64,000 bases of DNA, taken from an uncultured Algibacter sp. (lineage in GTDB: Bacteria; Bacteroidota; Bacteroidia; Flavobacteriales; Flavobacteriaceae). Position 1 is the first letter of the stretch. Each line of letters opens with the position of its first letter. Made by a program: the position numbers and the translations under genes. The stretch covers positions 372,001 through 436,000 of the forward strand of contig NZ_CANLGU010000001.1 in the NCBI RefSeq assembly GCF_947490405.1, written 5' to 3'. Below are positions 15,276 through 26,411 of this stretch, piece by piece. The notes beneath the pieces were generated by a model. It was given only the letters and a program-made list of their open reading frames with translations, did not search any database and was not told the origin of the DNA.

Positions 15276-17348
15276 ATGAGGAGAATAATTACTTTACTGA
15301 TTATGTTGTCTACTTCTGTGGGTTTTTCGCAAACCTATGATATAGATAAACTTGCCTTAGAACTAGCATTCCAAGAACAAGACTCCTTAAAAGTTGAAAC
15401 GTCTCTGAAACTCATCAAAGCGCTTTATGAGGCTGATGATTATGAAAGAGCCTTGGAGTACATTTTAAAAAGCGAAAAACTCTCCAACAATTTAAACTAC
15501 AAAAAAGGCATTGCAGAAATAGCCTATTACAAATCTTTAATTTACGCTCAGAAAAACGACTATATTAATGCAATAAGTGGTTACAACAAATCAAAGGCCC
15601 TGTTTAATACTCTAAAAGACACATTAAGTGTTGCCAAAGTAAATAATAGCATTGGTTTGATAGAGATTAAACGCGGAAACTATAACAAAGGTTTAGACTT
15701 CTCTTTAGCTGCAATAAAGGAACTTGAAAAAAGAAACCTTGTTAAGGACCTTAACTTGGCCTATAGTAATTTAGCCAATGCTTATTATAATATAAACCTT
15801 TATGAAAAAGCCATTGAATTTTACTTAAAAGCACTTGATGTACAATTAAAACTTAATGACACTAAGGGCATAAACGAATCGCATAGTAAATTAGCTGAAC
15901 TTTATTCTAATAAAAAAGAGCATCGAAGAGCTATTGAATATTATGAGAAATTATTAGAAAACACAGCACCAAATAACGATTCAATAAGAGGACAAATATT
16001 TCCTAAATTAGGTGGTGAGTACTTAAAGTTTAACGACTATAATAAGGCCACAAAATATCTTATTACTGGATACAATATAAATATCAGAACAAAAAATCAA
16101 GCTGGATTACTTCTTGCTTTAAATAATTTAGGAGATTTAAACTTAAAACAAGGCCGCTTACAAACCGCTGAAAAGCAACTTTTAGATGCTGGTACAATTG
16201 CTAAAAAACTTAATAACAAAACAGAATTACTAAGGCATTACAAACTCATGAAGTCTTTGGATTCTACAAGGCGTCGTTTTGATAGAGCTTTTGTATGGCA
16301 ACGTGAGTATTACGAGCTCAACAATATACTTAAAAAGGAAACAAAGATAGTATCTCCTATCATTACCGAAACTCAAAAATCAGTTAAAGCAATAGATTCT
16401 GAGACGAATAACATTATTCAAGATGTTAATCCTACAAATAATCTTTCTTTAGAAGAAAAGGCACAAATTGATAAAAAACTAGATAAGTACAAACTTTTAC
16501 TCTATGCATTGCTTGCAGCACTCATTGTAGTTTCAGCTTTACTAGTGTTAGTTTACTTAAAACGCAATAGTAATATCAAGTACATGCAAGAGCTTGAAGA
16601 AAAAAACATCAAAATTGAGCTTGAAAATGAAGCTTTTTCAGAACAAACCAAGCATCTTGAAAATGTCAACAATGTTAAAGACAAACTATTTTCAATTGTA
16701 TCTCATGATTTAAAAGATTCCCTCTCTTCAATTAATGGTTTTATAGATTTACTCAAAGATGGTTCCTTATCGCGAGAAGAGTTTGATAATTTAATACCAG
16801 AGTTAAGCGAAAATGCTAACAATGCTTCGTTATTACTTTTCAATTTACTTAACTGGTCCAAATCTCAAATGCAATCTTTAGAGCCAAAACCAAGTTTATT
16901 TGATATTCAAGAGGTTTTTGAAAGTAAAGTAAAACTTATAGATCAGCGTGTGGAAAATAAAGGTATTAACCTAGTAGACCACTCTCTAAGAGATTTTGCT
17001 TACGCAGATAGAAGCATGTTCGAAATCGTTGTACAAAACTTATTAGCCAACGCTCTTAAATTTTGTAAAAGCGGTGATACTATTACAGTTTCCAATCACA
17101 TTAGTAATGGTAGTTGTATCGTCAGTATTGCAGATACAGGTGTGGGTATTTCTGAAGCAAATCAAAAAAAGTTATTCAAAAGTAGTTCTTTCACCACTAT
17201 GGGAACCGATAATGAAAAAGGCACTGGTCTTGGTCTATCAATCTGTAAAGAATTGGTTGAACTCAACAATGGTAAAATTTGGGTAGAAAGCACTCAAGGA
17301 GTAGGCAGCACATTCTATGTACAGTTGCCTAAATCCAGACCATCATAA
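15276..17348 (+). CDS. TPR-containing sensor histidine kinase
   Basis: 690 aa from the ATG at 15276 (MRRIITLLIM signal peptide). About residues 25-350 form a periplasmic array of tetratricopeptide repeats (ALEYILKSEKL, NLANAYYNINLYEKAI). One membrane segment lies near 407-427, then a short coiled coil, the HisKA dimerisation domain with phospho-acceptor His477 in SIVSHDLKDSL, and the HATPase domain with N box NLLANALKF, G1 DTGVGIS and G2 GTGLGLSICKEL. No receiver domain and no response regulator gene is adjacent, so its partner is elsewhere. The upstream region has repeated candidate operator sites. Confidence 0.94.
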   Translation: MRRIITLLIMLSTSVGFSQTYDIDKLALELAFQEQDSLKVETSLKLIKALYEADDYERALEYILKSEKLSNNLNYKKGIAEIAYYKSLIYAQKNDYINAISGYNKSKALFNTLKDTLSVAKVNNSIGLIEIKRGNYNKGLDFSLAAIKELEKRNLVKDLNLAYSNLANAYYNINLYEKAIEFYLKALDVQLKLNDTKGINESHSKLAELYSNKKEHRRAIEYYEKLLENTAPNNDSIRGQIFPKLGGEYLKFNDYNKATKYLITGYNINIRTKNQAGLLLALNNLGDLNLKQGRLQTAEKQLLDAGTIAKKLNNKTELLRHYKLMKSLDSTRRRFDRAFVWQREYYELNNILKKETKIVSPIITETQKSVKAIDSETNNIIQDVNPTNNLSLEEKAQIDKKLDKYKLLLYALLAALIVVSALLVLVYLKRNSNIKYMQELEEKNIKIELENEAFSEQTKHLENVNNVKDKLFSIVSHDLKDSLSSINGFIDLLKDGSLSREEFDNLIPELSENANNASLLLFNLLNWSKSQMQSLEPKPSLFDIQEVFESKVKLIDQRVENKGINLVDHSLRDFAYADRSMFEIVVQNLLANALKFCKSGDTITVSNHISNGSCIVSIADTGVGISEANQKKLFKSSSFTTMGTDNEKGTGLGLSICKELVELNNGKIWVESTQGVGSTFYVQLPKSRPS

Positions 17349-17387
17349 AATTTAAGTAATCTAATTTATTTTTTTGAGCGTTCCTCC

Positions 17388-17479
17388 CGCTTAGGCGGAG
17401 TCGGGCTTTCACTACTCAATCCTTCACCCGATAGCTATCGGGATCAGGGATTTCAAACATACCGTTCAATCCCTAACGC
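17388..17479 (-). repeat. GCGTTAGGGAT...AACGC interspersed repeat, copy 2
   Basis: Read on the minus strand it begins GCGTTAGGGATTGAACGG, carries TGAAAGCCCGACT and ends GGAACGC. It contains the perfect 16-bp palindrome CCCGATAGCTATCGGG (17427-17442) and a second hairpin, CTCCGC/GCGGGAG type, near the right end. It fills the gap between the convergent kinase and ctlX genes and probably terminates transcription from both sides. Confidence 0.75.
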
Positions 17480-17493
17480 ACCTATCTGCCAAA

Positions 17494-18429
17494 TTAATTT
17501 TTTGGTAAAAACACCTCTGCCATCATACAACGAGCACTTCCACCACCACAAGTTTCAATAGTCTCTAAAGAACTCGATACTATTTTGGTATGCGTTTCAA
17601 GTGTTTCTATTTGAGAAAGCGTTAAACAATCATAAGCCGCTTGACTCATAATTAAAAAGCGTTCATCATTAGCACCTTTAACCTGCAACATATTTCCAGC
17701 AAAATTAGTCACTTGCTTTTCAGATATATCTATGATAATTTTATCATCTTCCTTCAAGTGTTTAATCACATTTTTACGTTCTTTCTTGTCATCAATACTA
17801 CTTAAACAAATTACAGCGAAGGTTTCCCCTATACACATCATTACATTAGTATGATAAATTGGTTTTCGCTCTTCATTAACGGTTTGATAAGATGTGAAAA
17901 TTACAGGAGTAAACTCAAAATCTTCACAAAACTCTATAAACAAATCTTCATCAGCACGAGGTGACAAAGCACAATAAGCTTTCCTATTTACCCGATCAAG
18001 TATTACACTACCCGTACCTTCCAAAAACACGTGTTCTTCTTCAGCACTTGTATAATCAATAATATTGTTAATGTAAAACCCTTTTTCTTCTAGAGTTTCA
18101 AGAACATCTTCTCGTCGTTCTAAACGTCTATTTTTTGCAAACATTGGATACAATCCAACATCACCATTCTCATGAAAAGAGACCCAATTGTTAGGAAAGA
18201 TTGAATCTGGTGTATCGTAGTCTAATCTATCATCTACCACTATCACATCAACACCTATATCTCTTAATTTTTCAACATAAGTATCAAACTCTTTTTGCGC
18301 TCTAACGTTAATAGTTTCAGGTAGAACACCATCAATAGACTCTTGATAATAATTATTTACAGCCGTTTGTTCATTCATCCTAAAGTTTACAGGACGAATC
18401 ATCAAAATAGAGTTTGTTGTCTGTTCCAT
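17494..18429 (-). CDS. ctlX: CtlX-type guanidino/citrulline hydrolase (amidinotransferase fold)
   Basis: 311 aa from the ATG at 18429 (MEQTTNSILMIRPVNFRMNE). It belongs to the pentein superfamily that includes arginine deiminase and DDAH. Visible hallmarks are FPNNWVSFH, EGTGSVILDR, the catalytic-histidine region YHTNVMMCIGE and the C-terminal catalytic cysteine in CGGGSARCMMAE. The family is annotated as a citrulline-utilisation hydrolase; the exact substrate here is unproven. It begins 2 bp after the stop of another pentein gene on the same strand, so the two form an operon. Confidence 0.85.
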   Translation of the reverse strand: MEQTTNSILMIRPVNFRMNEQTAVNNYYQESIDGVLPETINVRAQKEFDTYVEKLRDIGVDVIVVDDRLDYDTPDSIFPNNWVSFHENGDVGLYPMFAKNRRLERREDVLETLEEKGFYINNIIDYTSAEEEHVFLEGTGSVILDRVNRKAYCALSPRADEDLFIEFCEDFEFTPVIFTSYQTVNEERKPIYHTNVMMCIGETFAVICLSSIDDKKERKNVIKHLKEDDKIIIDISEKQVTNFAGNMLQVKGANDERFLIMSQAAYDCLTLSQIETLETHTKIVSSSLETIETCGGGSARCMMAEVFLPKN

Positions 18430-18431
18430 AA

Positions 18432-19346
18432 TTAGTCTCGTATTAAAGGCATAGTTGTACATCTCAACAAACCTTCTTGTTTGCCAATTTCAGAAAAAGG
18501 CACTTCTTCAACAGTAAAATCTTGATTTCTTAACCAATTATTGAGTCTGGTAAAGTTTTGTTCAGAAATAATGACATCTTCAGAAATAGAAAATACATTA
18601 CTACACATTTGATACATTTCTTCTTTTGTGATTTCAAAAACGTTTTCTTTTCCAAAAAAATCAACCAACCATTCATATTCCTTCTCAACTAAAAACCCAT
18701 TTTTATGAATAATAGCTTTCCCTTTTCCTAATGGATTAAAGCAACAATCTAAATGTAATGCATTCTCTTTGGGGTTTGTATTAGACTTTCTTAGTTCGAA
18801 TGATTTTACGGTTTTATTCGGAAACAACTCCTGTATTGCAATTACTGCATCTATATTTGTTCTGGCTGTAATTAAATCTGAATAGTCTTCACCAGAATAA
18901 GTACCGACAAAAATATAATCATTCCATGGCATTACATCCCCACCTTCTACATGGCATGCTTCCGGCAAAATGATACGTTTATCTTCAGCAACCTGATTCC
19001 ATATATAATCTATAGCATGAACCTCATCTTCCCTGTGAGGTAAAATATTAGCTTCTATCATAATATCTTCAATTACAAAAGCAATATCGCGTGCAAATAT
19101 TTGATTGCAATCTTTTATAACTTGAGGTCTGTAAACCTTAACATCATATTTTTCAAAAACTTTAGCAACGGCATTCAACTCCTTAATCATGTCTGATTCC
19201 GTTGGGTATGTTCCAGCTAGAATATGTTCAATACTCTTAGGATCGTAACAATCTTCAATTTTAGGTGTCCGCCCATTACTCTCTGCTGTTCCTAAAACCA
19301 CCGATTTTAACCTTGAAGTTTCATTTTTTACATTTAATTTAAGCAT
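18432..19346 (-). CDS. Arginine deiminase/DDAH-related amidinohydrolase
   Basis: 304 aa. Pentein-fold guanidine-modifying hydrolase: VVLGTAESNGR near the N-terminus, IFARDIAFVIED, the acidic motif HVEGGDVMPWND, the histidine motif ALHLDCCFNPLG, and the C-terminal nucleophile cysteine in LLRCTTMPL. The likely substrate is arginine or a methylarginine, but this cannot be told from the sequence. It is the first gene of a two-gene unit with ctlX and follows gltA, from which a terminator at 19433-19470 separates it. Confidence 0.85.
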   Translation of the reverse strand: MLKLNVKNETSRLKSVVLGTAESNGRTPKIEDCYDPKSIEHILAGTYPTESDMIKELNAVAKVFEKYDVKVYRPQVIKDCNQIFARDIAFVIEDIMIEANILPHREDEVHAIDYIWNQVAEDKRIILPEACHVEGGDVMPWNDYIFVGTYSGEDYSDLITARTNIDAVIAIQELFPNKTVKSFELRKSNTNPKENALHLDCCFNPLGKGKAIIHKNGFLVEKEYEWLVDFFGKENVFEITKEEMYQMCSNVFSISEDVIISEQNFTRLNNWLRNQDFTVEEVPFSEIGKQEGLLRCTTMPLIRD

Positions 19347-19432
19347 ACAATATTCAAAATATGTTAAGAAACGAAAGCATCAAAGCTAATAATTATTAAG
19401 GAGAAATTACGTAATTACTAAAATTTACTCTT

Positions 19433-19470
19433 AAAAAAAGAAAAAGCTTCATAGAAAAACTATGAAGCTT
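19433..19470 (-). terminator. Intrinsic terminator after gltA
   Basis: AAGCTTCATAG, 5-nt loop, CTATGAAGCTT: a perfect 11-bp stem running into a T-rich tract on the minus strand, 26 bp after the gltA stop. Confidence 0.9.
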
Positions 19471-19495
19471 AAGAATTATTTAAAAAAACAATTAT

Positions 19496-20782
19496 CTATC
19501 TTTTATTAATTGGAATAAAATCTCTGTTAGTTTCTCCAATATAGAGTTGTCTTGGTCTACCAATTGGTTCCTTACGCAAACGCATCTCTCTCCATTGTGC
19601 AATCCAACCTGGTAAACGACCTATTGCAAACATAACAGTAAACATTTCAATTGGAATACCCATAGCACGATAGATAATTCCAGAATAGAAGTCTACATTA
19701 GGATATAATTTTCTATCTACGAAATACGGATCTTCTAATGCTTCCTTTTCCAATCCTTTTGCTATTTCTAAAATAGGATCTTCAACACCTAAATCATGTA
19801 AAACTTGGTCCGCAGCCTTCTTTATAATTTTAGCTCGCGGATCAAAATTCTTATATACTCGATGACCAAAGCCCATTAACCTAAATGGATCGCTTTTATC
19901 CTTAGCTTTTGCCATATACTTCTTTGTATCTCCACCATCTTCTTGAATAGCCTCTAGCATTTCAAGTACAGCTTGGTTAGCCCCACCATGAAGCGGACCC
20001 CAAAGCGCTGATATTCCAGCAGAAAGAGATGCAAATAAGCCTGCATGGGATGAGCCAGTAATTCTTACTGTTGAAGTCGAACAGTTTTGCTCATGATCTG
20101 CATGTAATATCAATAACTTATCCAAAGCATCAACTAAAACTGGGTTTTGAACATAGCAGCTATTTGGTCTTGAAAACATCATTTTTAAAAGATTTTCAAC
20201 ATAGCCTAGTGAATTATCACCGTAATCTAATGGCTGACCTTGCTTTTTTCGCATCGTCCAAGCTACTAGAACAGGCATTTTTCCCAATATCCTTACGACA
20301 GACTTATACATATCCTCTTCAGAATCCACATTAACTGAAGAAGGGTTAAACGCAGTTAAAGCACTGGTTAAAGAAGAAATTACCCCCATTGGGTGTGCTG
20401 CTTTTGGAAAAGCATCTAATATTTTCTTTATATCCTCATCTACAGCTGACTCAGCCTTAATATCATCATGAAATTTATCATTCTGCTCTTTAGTTGGCAA
20501 TTCTCCAAAAATCAATAAGTAGGCTACCTCTAAAAAATCCGCTTTTTCAGCTAATTCTTCAATTGAATATCCTCTATATCTTAAAATTCCTTTCTCTCCA
20601 TCTAAAAAAGTAATTGCACTTTCACATGAACCTGTATTCTTATAACCAGAATCTAAAGTAATTACACCACCTGTACTTGCTCTTAATTTAGAAATATCAA
20701 TTGCAACTTCATTTTCTGTCCCTTTAACCAAAGGGAATTCATACTTTTTATTATCAATCTCAATTGTAGCTTTATTTGACAT
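19496..20782 (-). CDS. gltA: Citrate synthase
   Basis: 428 aa, the hexameric type II length. It condenses acetyl-CoA and oxaloacetate, opening the TCA cycle. An N-terminal beta domain (DNKKYEFPLVKGTENEVAI) precedes the catalytic core with the active-site histidines in HADHEQNCSTS and GFGHRVYKNFDPRAK and the catalytic aspartate in VDFYSGIIYRAMG. The C-terminus ends GETNRDFIPINKR. Its start at 20782 is 178 bp from the eno stop with the eno terminator between, so it is probably transcribed on its own. Confidence 0.98.
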   Translation of the reverse strand: MSNKATIEIDNKKYEFPLVKGTENEVAIDISKLRASTGGVITLDSGYKNTGSCESAITFLDGEKGILRYRGYSIEELAEKADFLEVAYLLIFGELPTKEQNDKFHDDIKAESAVDEDIKKILDAFPKAAHPMGVISSLTSALTAFNPSSVNVDSEEDMYKSVVRILGKMPVLVAWTMRKKQGQPLDYGDNSLGYVENLLKMMFSRPNSCYVQNPVLVDALDKLLILHADHEQNCSTSTVRITGSSHAGLFASLSAGISALWGPLHGGANQAVLEMLEAIQEDGGDTKKYMAKAKDKSDPFRLMGFGHRVYKNFDPRAKIIKKAADQVLHDLGVEDPILEIAKGLEKEALEDPYFVDRKLYPNVDFYSGIIYRAMGIPIEMFTVMFAIGRLPGWIAQWREMRLRKEPIGRPRQLYIGETNRDFIPINKR

Positions 20783-20904
20783 ATGTTTTTAGCGAGTTTT
20801 GTTTTGTTTTTTGCGGAGTGCTAAATTACGAAATCTAAGCCTATTTTTAAAGATTATTAAGAATGATTTAACCAATTAACATATTGTTAAAATTGATACC
20901 AAAT

Positions 20905-20938
20905 AAAAAAGCGATTATCAAAAAATAATCGCTTTTTT
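20905..20938 (-). terminator. Intrinsic terminator after eno
   Basis: AAAAAAGCGATTAT and ATAATCGCTTTTTT pair perfectly (14 bp) around a 6-nt loop, 22 bp beyond the eno stop. The run of T/A on both sides makes it potentially bidirectional. Confidence 0.9.
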
Positions 20939-20959
20939 TTTATATTATAAAATATATAG

Positions 20960-22273
<1,314 letters not shown>

Positions 22274-22366
22274 TTAATTGCTTCAAATTTACGGTTAAAT
22301 CTTGTTTATTTTTAGATGTTTTTGAAGAATTTCAGAAATTAACATCTATAACGTTTTAGTAAAATC

Positions 22367-22400
22367 AAACCCCAAAAATAGATGTCTTTTTTTGAGGTTT
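22367..22400 (-). terminator. Probable terminator after carA
   Basis: On the minus strand AAACCTCAAAAA pairs with TTTTTGGGGTTT (one mismatch or wobble), around a 10-nt loop, followed by GATTTT. It starts 9 bp after the carA stop. Confidence 0.6.
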
Positions 22401-22408
22401 TACAACTA

Positions 22409-23512
22409 TTATTTCTTTAAATTTTCGATAAATTGATCAAAAAGATAAACCGAATCGTTTGGTCCAGGACTAGCTTCTGGATGATACTGCACAGAAAACA
22501 CATTTTTGTTTTTCATCTTTAAACCTGCAACTGTATTATCATTTAAATGAACATGCGTAATCTCCAAATCGCTATTTGCTTCAGCTTCTTCTCTATTTAC
22601 AGCAAAACCATGATTTTGTGAAGTAATTTCACCCTTTCCTGTAATTAAGTTTTTTACTGGATGATTTATTCCTCTGTGCCCATTATGCATTTTATAGGTA
22701 GAAACGCCATTTGCTTGCGCTATAACTTGATGTCCTAGACAAATCCCAAATAGGGGCAAATCTCTTTTGATAATCTCTTTAGCAACTTCTTGTGCTTCAA
22801 CCAGAGGCTCAGGATCTCCTGGTCCGTTTGACAAGAAATATCCATCAGGTTTGAATGCTTCTAAATCTTCAAATTTAGCATTATATGGAAACACTTTTAT
22901 ATAAGCATCTCTACCCGCAATATTTCTTAAAATATTCTTTTTAATACCTATATCTAAAGCTGCAACTTTATAAGTAGCATTTTCATCACCAAAATAGTAT
23001 GGTTCTTTGGTTGATACTTTTGAGGCTAACTCTAAACCTTCCATATTTGGTACTTTAGCCAACTGTTTTTTTAGGCCTTCTATATTATCTACTTCTGTTG
23101 AAATAACAGCATTCATCGCGCCATTATCTCTTATATAGCTTACAAGAGCTCTTGTATCAACATCTGAAATAGCTAGTAAGTTGTTTTTATCTAAAAAATC
23201 TTCTAAAGACTCATCTGCTGCATCTCTAGAATATTCATAACTAAAATTCTTTACTATCAAGCCAGAAATCTTTACAGACTCAGATTCGACTTCATCATTA
23301 TTAGCACCATAATTGCCAATATGTGCATTAGTTGCTACCATGATTTGCCCATAATAAGAAGGGTCTGTAAAAATTTCTTGATAACCTGTCATACCTGTGT
23401 TAAAACAAACTTCACCAAACGAAGTACCTTGTTTACCACCTACTGCTTTACCGTGAAAAATAGTACCATCTGCTAGAAGTACGATGGCTTTTTGTCTTTT
23501 TTGATATTTCAT
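22409..23512 (-). CDS. carA: Carbamoyl-phosphate synthase small (glutaminase) subunit
   Basis: 367 aa from the ATG at 23512 (MKYQKRQKAIVLLADG). It hydrolyses glutamine and channels ammonia to CarB for carbamoyl phosphate, the precursor of pyrimidines and arginine. The N-terminal CPSase small domain contains FGEVCFNTGMTGYQEIFTD, and the class I amidotransferase domain contains the nucleophile in FGICLGHQ and the His/Glu pair in QYHPEASPGP. carB is not in the window. It is separated from rplQ by a strong terminator, so it has its own promoter. Confidence 0.97.
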   Translation of the reverse strand: MKYQKRQKAIVLLADGTIFHGKAVGGKQGTSFGEVCFNTGMTGYQEIFTDPSYYGQIMVATNAHIGNYGANNDEVESESVKISGLIVKNFSYEYSRDAADESLEDFLDKNNLLAISDVDTRALVSYIRDNGAMNAVISTEVDNIEGLKKQLAKVPNMEGLELASKVSTKEPYYFGDENATYKVAALDIGIKKNILRNIAGRDAYIKVFPYNAKFEDLEAFKPDGYFLSNGPGDPEPLVEAQEVAKEIIKRDLPLFGICLGHQVIAQANGVSTYKMHNGHRGINHPVKNLITGKGEITSQNHGFAVNREEAEANSDLEITHVHLNDNTVAGLKMKNKNVFSVQYHPEASPGPNDSVYLFDQFIENLKK

Positions 23513-23543
23513 ATTTATTTTGAAAGTTTTGCAAAATTGCATA

Positions 23544-23576
23544 AAAAAAAGGATAAACTAAAATAGTTTATCCTTT
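23544..23576 (-). terminator. Terminator at the end of the ribosomal protein cluster
   Basis: A perfect 13-bp stem (AAAGGATAAACTA/TAGTTTATCCTTT, 3-nt loop) with a T tract on the minus strand, 23 bp past the rplQ stop. It marks the end of the alpha operon. Confidence 0.92.
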
Positions 23577-23598
23577 ATATATTAAATGCTTATTAACA

Positions 23599-24075
23599 TT
23601 ATTCTTCTTCGTTAGATGATTTAGTATCAACTGGAGGAATAGATGTAGTAGGCTTAGCACCTCCTCTTCTACTTCTTCTTGTTGTTTTCTTCTTAGCTTT
23701 ATCAGCATTATAGATTTCGTTATAATCAACTAATTCTATCATAGCCATGTCTGCGTTATCACCCAAACGATTTCCTAATTTGATAATTCTTGTATAACCT
23801 CCTGGTCTATCACCAATTTTAGCAGCTACATCTCTAAACAATTCTGCAACGGCTTCTTTTTGTCTTAATTTTGCCATTACTAAACGTCTATTGTGCGTCG
23901 TATCTGATTTAGATTTTGTAATCATTGGCTCAACAAACTGTTTTAAAGCTTTAGCTTTAGCAACTGTTGTGTTAATTCGCTTGTGCTCTATTAAAGAACA
24001 AGCCATATTTGCTAACATAGCTTTTCTATGCGCTGTTTGTCTACCTAGGTGGTTTACTTTTTTTCCGTGTCTCAT
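23599..24075 (-). CDS. rplQ: 50S ribosomal protein L17
   Basis: 158 aa. L17 binds 23S rRNA near the exit tunnel. The N-terminus [20 protein letters not shown] and the [19 protein letters not shown] block are diagnostic. A C-terminal extension of about 40 residues (basic [12 protein letters not shown], then an acidic end) makes it longer than the roughly 120-aa core, as is usual in Bacteroidota. Last gene of the cluster after rpoA, 61 bp downstream of it; that gap holds a small CCACG/CGTGG hairpin (24103-24117). Confidence 0.97.
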   Translation of the reverse strand: MRHGKKVNHLGRQTAHRKAMLANMACSLIEHKRINTTVAKAKALKQFVEPMITKSKSDTTHNRRLVMAKLRQKEAVAELFRDVAAKIGDRPGGYTRIIKLGNRLGDNADMAMIELVDYNEIYNADKAKKKTTRRSRRGGAKPTTSIPPVDTKSSNEEE

Positions 24076-24136
24076 GACATTTGTTTTATCATCTTGCTAC
24101 CAAACCACGTTATTCGTGGGAGCAAAATATGATTAA

Positions 24137-25129
24137 TTAATCTTTATCTAATTTATATTTGCTTAAATCCATTCCGAAGTTTAAACCTTTAACATTAACT
24201 AGCTCTTCTAGCTCTGTTAAAGATTTTTTACCGAAGTTACGGAACTTCATTAAATCGTTTTTGTTAAATGATACTAAATCTCCTAAAGTATCAACTTCTG
24301 CAGCTTTTAAACAATTAAGCGCACGTACAGATAAATCCATATCGATAAGCTTTGTTTTAAGCAACTGACGCATATGAAGTGATTCTTCATCATAAGTTTC
24401 AGTTTGTGCAATTTCATCAGCTTCTAAAGTAATACGCTCATCAGAGAATAACATGAAGTGATGAATTAATGTTTTAGCAGCTTCGGTTAAAGCATCTTGT
24501 GGTGTTATTGAACCATCAGTAATGATTTCAAAAACTAATTTTTCGTAATCTGTTTTTTGTTCAACACGATAGTTTTCAATGCTGTACTTAACATTTTTGA
24601 TTGGTGTATAAACCGAATCAGTAAAAATAGTTCCTATAGGTGCAGAAGCTTTTTTGTTTTCTTCAGCAGGTACGTAACCTCTTCCCTTTTCAATAGTAAT
24701 TTCCATATTTAAATTCACTTTAGGATCTAAATTACAGATTACTAATTCTGTATTCAAAACTTGAAATCCTGAAATAAACTTTTGAAAATCACCAGCTGTT
24801 ATTCTATCTTGTCCAGAAATTGATATTGATATTGATTCATTATCAATATCTTCAATTTGTCTTTTAAAACGAACTTGCTTTAAGTTTAAGATAATTTCTG
24901 TTACATCTTCTACAACACCTGCTATAGATGAAAATTCGTGATCTACACCTTCAATCCTAACTGATGTAATTGCAAAACCTTCTAAAGAAGATAATAAAAC
25001 TCTTCTAAGTGCATTTCCAACTGTTAGTCCGTAACCTGGTTCTAGTGGTCTGAATTCGAATTTACCTTCGAAATCAGTAGAATCAATCATGATTACTTTA
25101 TCGGGCTTTTGAAAATTAAATACTGCCAT
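24137..25129 (-). CDS. rpoA: DNA-directed RNA polymerase alpha subunit
   Basis: 330 aa. The N-terminal domain (about residues 1-235) dimerises and nucleates core polymerase assembly: [19 protein letters not shown] is the signature. After a linker, the C-terminal domain (about 255-320, [35 protein letters not shown]) carries the helix-hairpin-helix that contacts UP-element DNA and activators. It sits between rpsD and rplQ, the conserved alpha-operon position. Confidence 0.98.
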   Translation of the reverse strand: MAVFNFQKPDKVIMIDSTDFEGKFEFRPLEPGYGLTVGNALRRVLLSSLEGFAITSVRIEGVDHEFSSIAGVVEDVTEIILNLKQVRFKRQIEDIDNESISISISGQDRITAGDFQKFISGFQVLNTELVICNLDPKVNLNMEITIEKGRGYVPAEENKKASAPIGTIFTDSVYTPIKNVKYSIENYRVEQKTDYEKLVFEIITDGSITPQDALTEAAKTLIHHFMLFSDERITLEADEIAQTETYDEESLHMRQLLKTKLIDMDLSVRALNCLKAAEVDTLGDLVSFNKNDLMKFRNFGKKSLTELEELVNVKGLNFGMDLSKYKLDKD

Positions 25130-25224
25130 TTTTTTCTTCGTTTTAATTGTTATTTAGTTGCGCGGTTTTTAAGTTTGAAGAAGACAAATAAACCCTTTGG
25201 CTAAATACCAATATGATTAAATTA

Positions 25225-25830
25225 TTATTTAGAATATAATTCGACTATGAATTGCTCGTTTATATTTTCTGGGATTTGAATTCTTTCAGGAACAGAAACG
25301 TAAGTACCAGACTTTGTATCGTTATTCCAAGTAATCCATTCATAAACATTACTTGAATTTGAAAGTGATCTATCAATAGCTTCAAGTGATTTTGATTTCT
25401 CTCTTACAGCTACAACATCCCCTGCTTTTAAAGAGTAAGAAGGTATATTTACTAATTCACCATTTACAGTGATGTGCCTGTGAGATACTAATTGTCTTGC
25501 TCCACTTCTAGTTGGTGCAATTCCCATTCTGAATACCACGTTATCCAATCTAGATTCACATAATTGTAGTAAAACCTCACCAGTAATTCCTTGTGCAGCT
25601 CTTGCTTTTTTAAATAATCCTCTAAATTGACGTTCTAAGATACCGTAAGTATACTTAGCTTTTTGTTTTTCTTGTAGTTGAATTGCGTACTCAGATTTTT
25701 TCCCACGTCTTCTGTTATTTCCATGTTGACCTGGAGGGTAATTTCTTTTTTCGAACGATTTATCATCTCCGAAGATAGCTTCGCCAAATTTACGAGCTAT
25801 TTTAGTTTTAGGACCAGTATATCTTGCCAT
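25225..25830 (-). CDS. rpsD: 30S ribosomal protein S4
   Basis: 201 aa. Primary 16S rRNA-binding assembly protein. The N-terminus [17 protein letters not shown] lacks a zinc-binding cysteine cluster; the S4 RNA-binding domain (about residues 90-155) reads [20 protein letters not shown] and [21 protein letters not shown]4 is a feedback regulator in enteric bacteria. A perfect 38-bp palindrome lies upstream, between rpsK and rpsD, where a regulatory structure could act. Confidence 0.98.
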   Translation of the reverse strand: MARYTGPKTKIARKFGEAIFGDDKSFEKRNYPPGQHGNNRRRGKKSEYAIQLQEKQKAKYTYGILERQFRGLFKKARAAQGITGEVLLQLCESRLDNVVFRMGIAPTRSGARQLVSHRHITVNGELVNIPSYSLKAGDVVAVREKSKSLEAIDRSLSNSSNVYEWITWNNDTKSGTYVSVPERIQIPENINEQFIVELYSK

Positions 25831-25943
25831 TTTAAATTTGTTTTGAGAGTGATTATGAATTAAGGTCTTAATCTTATCCTTCGATAATCGCCAATCTCTC
25901 GTTAATACTTGTTAATTATTTTTTCGGTCTGCAAATTTACACA

Positions 25944-25981
25944 AAAATTAATATCATCTGATATCAGATGATATTAATTTT
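25944..25981. other. Perfect 38-bp palindrome between rpsK and rpsD
   Basis: The 38 bases at 25944-25981 are identical to their own reverse complement, centred on GATATC, with AAAATTAATATCATCT as the left arm. As RNA it would form a long hairpin ending in U4-5 on the minus strand. It sits within the 190-bp rpsK-rpsD spacer, inside the ribosomal protein cluster. It may be an attenuator or terminator, or a protein-binding site. Confidence 0.9.
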
Positions 25982-26020
25982 CTATTTGCCTTAATTTAAT
26001 TCTCGCTAGCTAGAACGAGA

Positions 26021-26404
26021 TTAAACTCTTCTTCTTTTTGGTGGACGACATCCATTATGTGGTAATGGTGTAACATCAATAATTTCTGTTACTTCAATTC
26101 CAGCATTGTGGATAGAACGGATAGCAGATTCTCTTCCATTTCCTGGACCTTTAACATAAACCTTTACTTTTTTCAAACCAGCTTCTTGTGCTACAGCAGC
26201 AGCATCTTCAGCAGCTAATTGAGCAGCATAAGGTGTGTTTTTTTTAGACCCTCTAAATCCCATTTTACCAGCTGAAGACCATGAGATTACATCGCCTTTT
26301 TTGTTGGTAAGTGAAATAATGATGTTATTAAAAGAAGCTGTTACGTGAGCTTCTCCAACTGCATCCACTATTACTTTACGTTTTTTTGTGCTTGTTTTTG
26401 CCAT
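26021..26404 (-). CDS. rpsK: 30S ribosomal protein S11
   Basis: 127 aa. Platform protein of the small subunit that contacts the Shine-Dalgarno/anti-SD region. Signature blocks: [54 protein letters not shown] and the C-terminal [18 protein letters not shown]. Preceded by a repeat-bearing 116-bp spacer after rpsM. Confidence 0.98.
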   Translation of the reverse strand: MAKTSTKKRKVIVDAVGEAHVTASFNNIIISLTNKKGDVISWSSAGKMGFRGSKKNTPYAAQLAAEDAAAVAQEAGLKKVKVYVKGPGNGRESAIRSIHNAGIEVTEIIDVTPLPHNGCRPPKRRRV

Positions 26405-26411
26405 ATTCTTT

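Noticed and set aside
20905-20938. Riboswitch or RNA gene in the eno-gltA gap
   Set aside because: The only structure is a simple stem with T/A runs, best explained as a terminator.
22284-22291. TAAATTTG box as a firm eno promoter
   Set aside because: No TTTG or TTG lies at the expected distance upstream, so only the -7 half matches.
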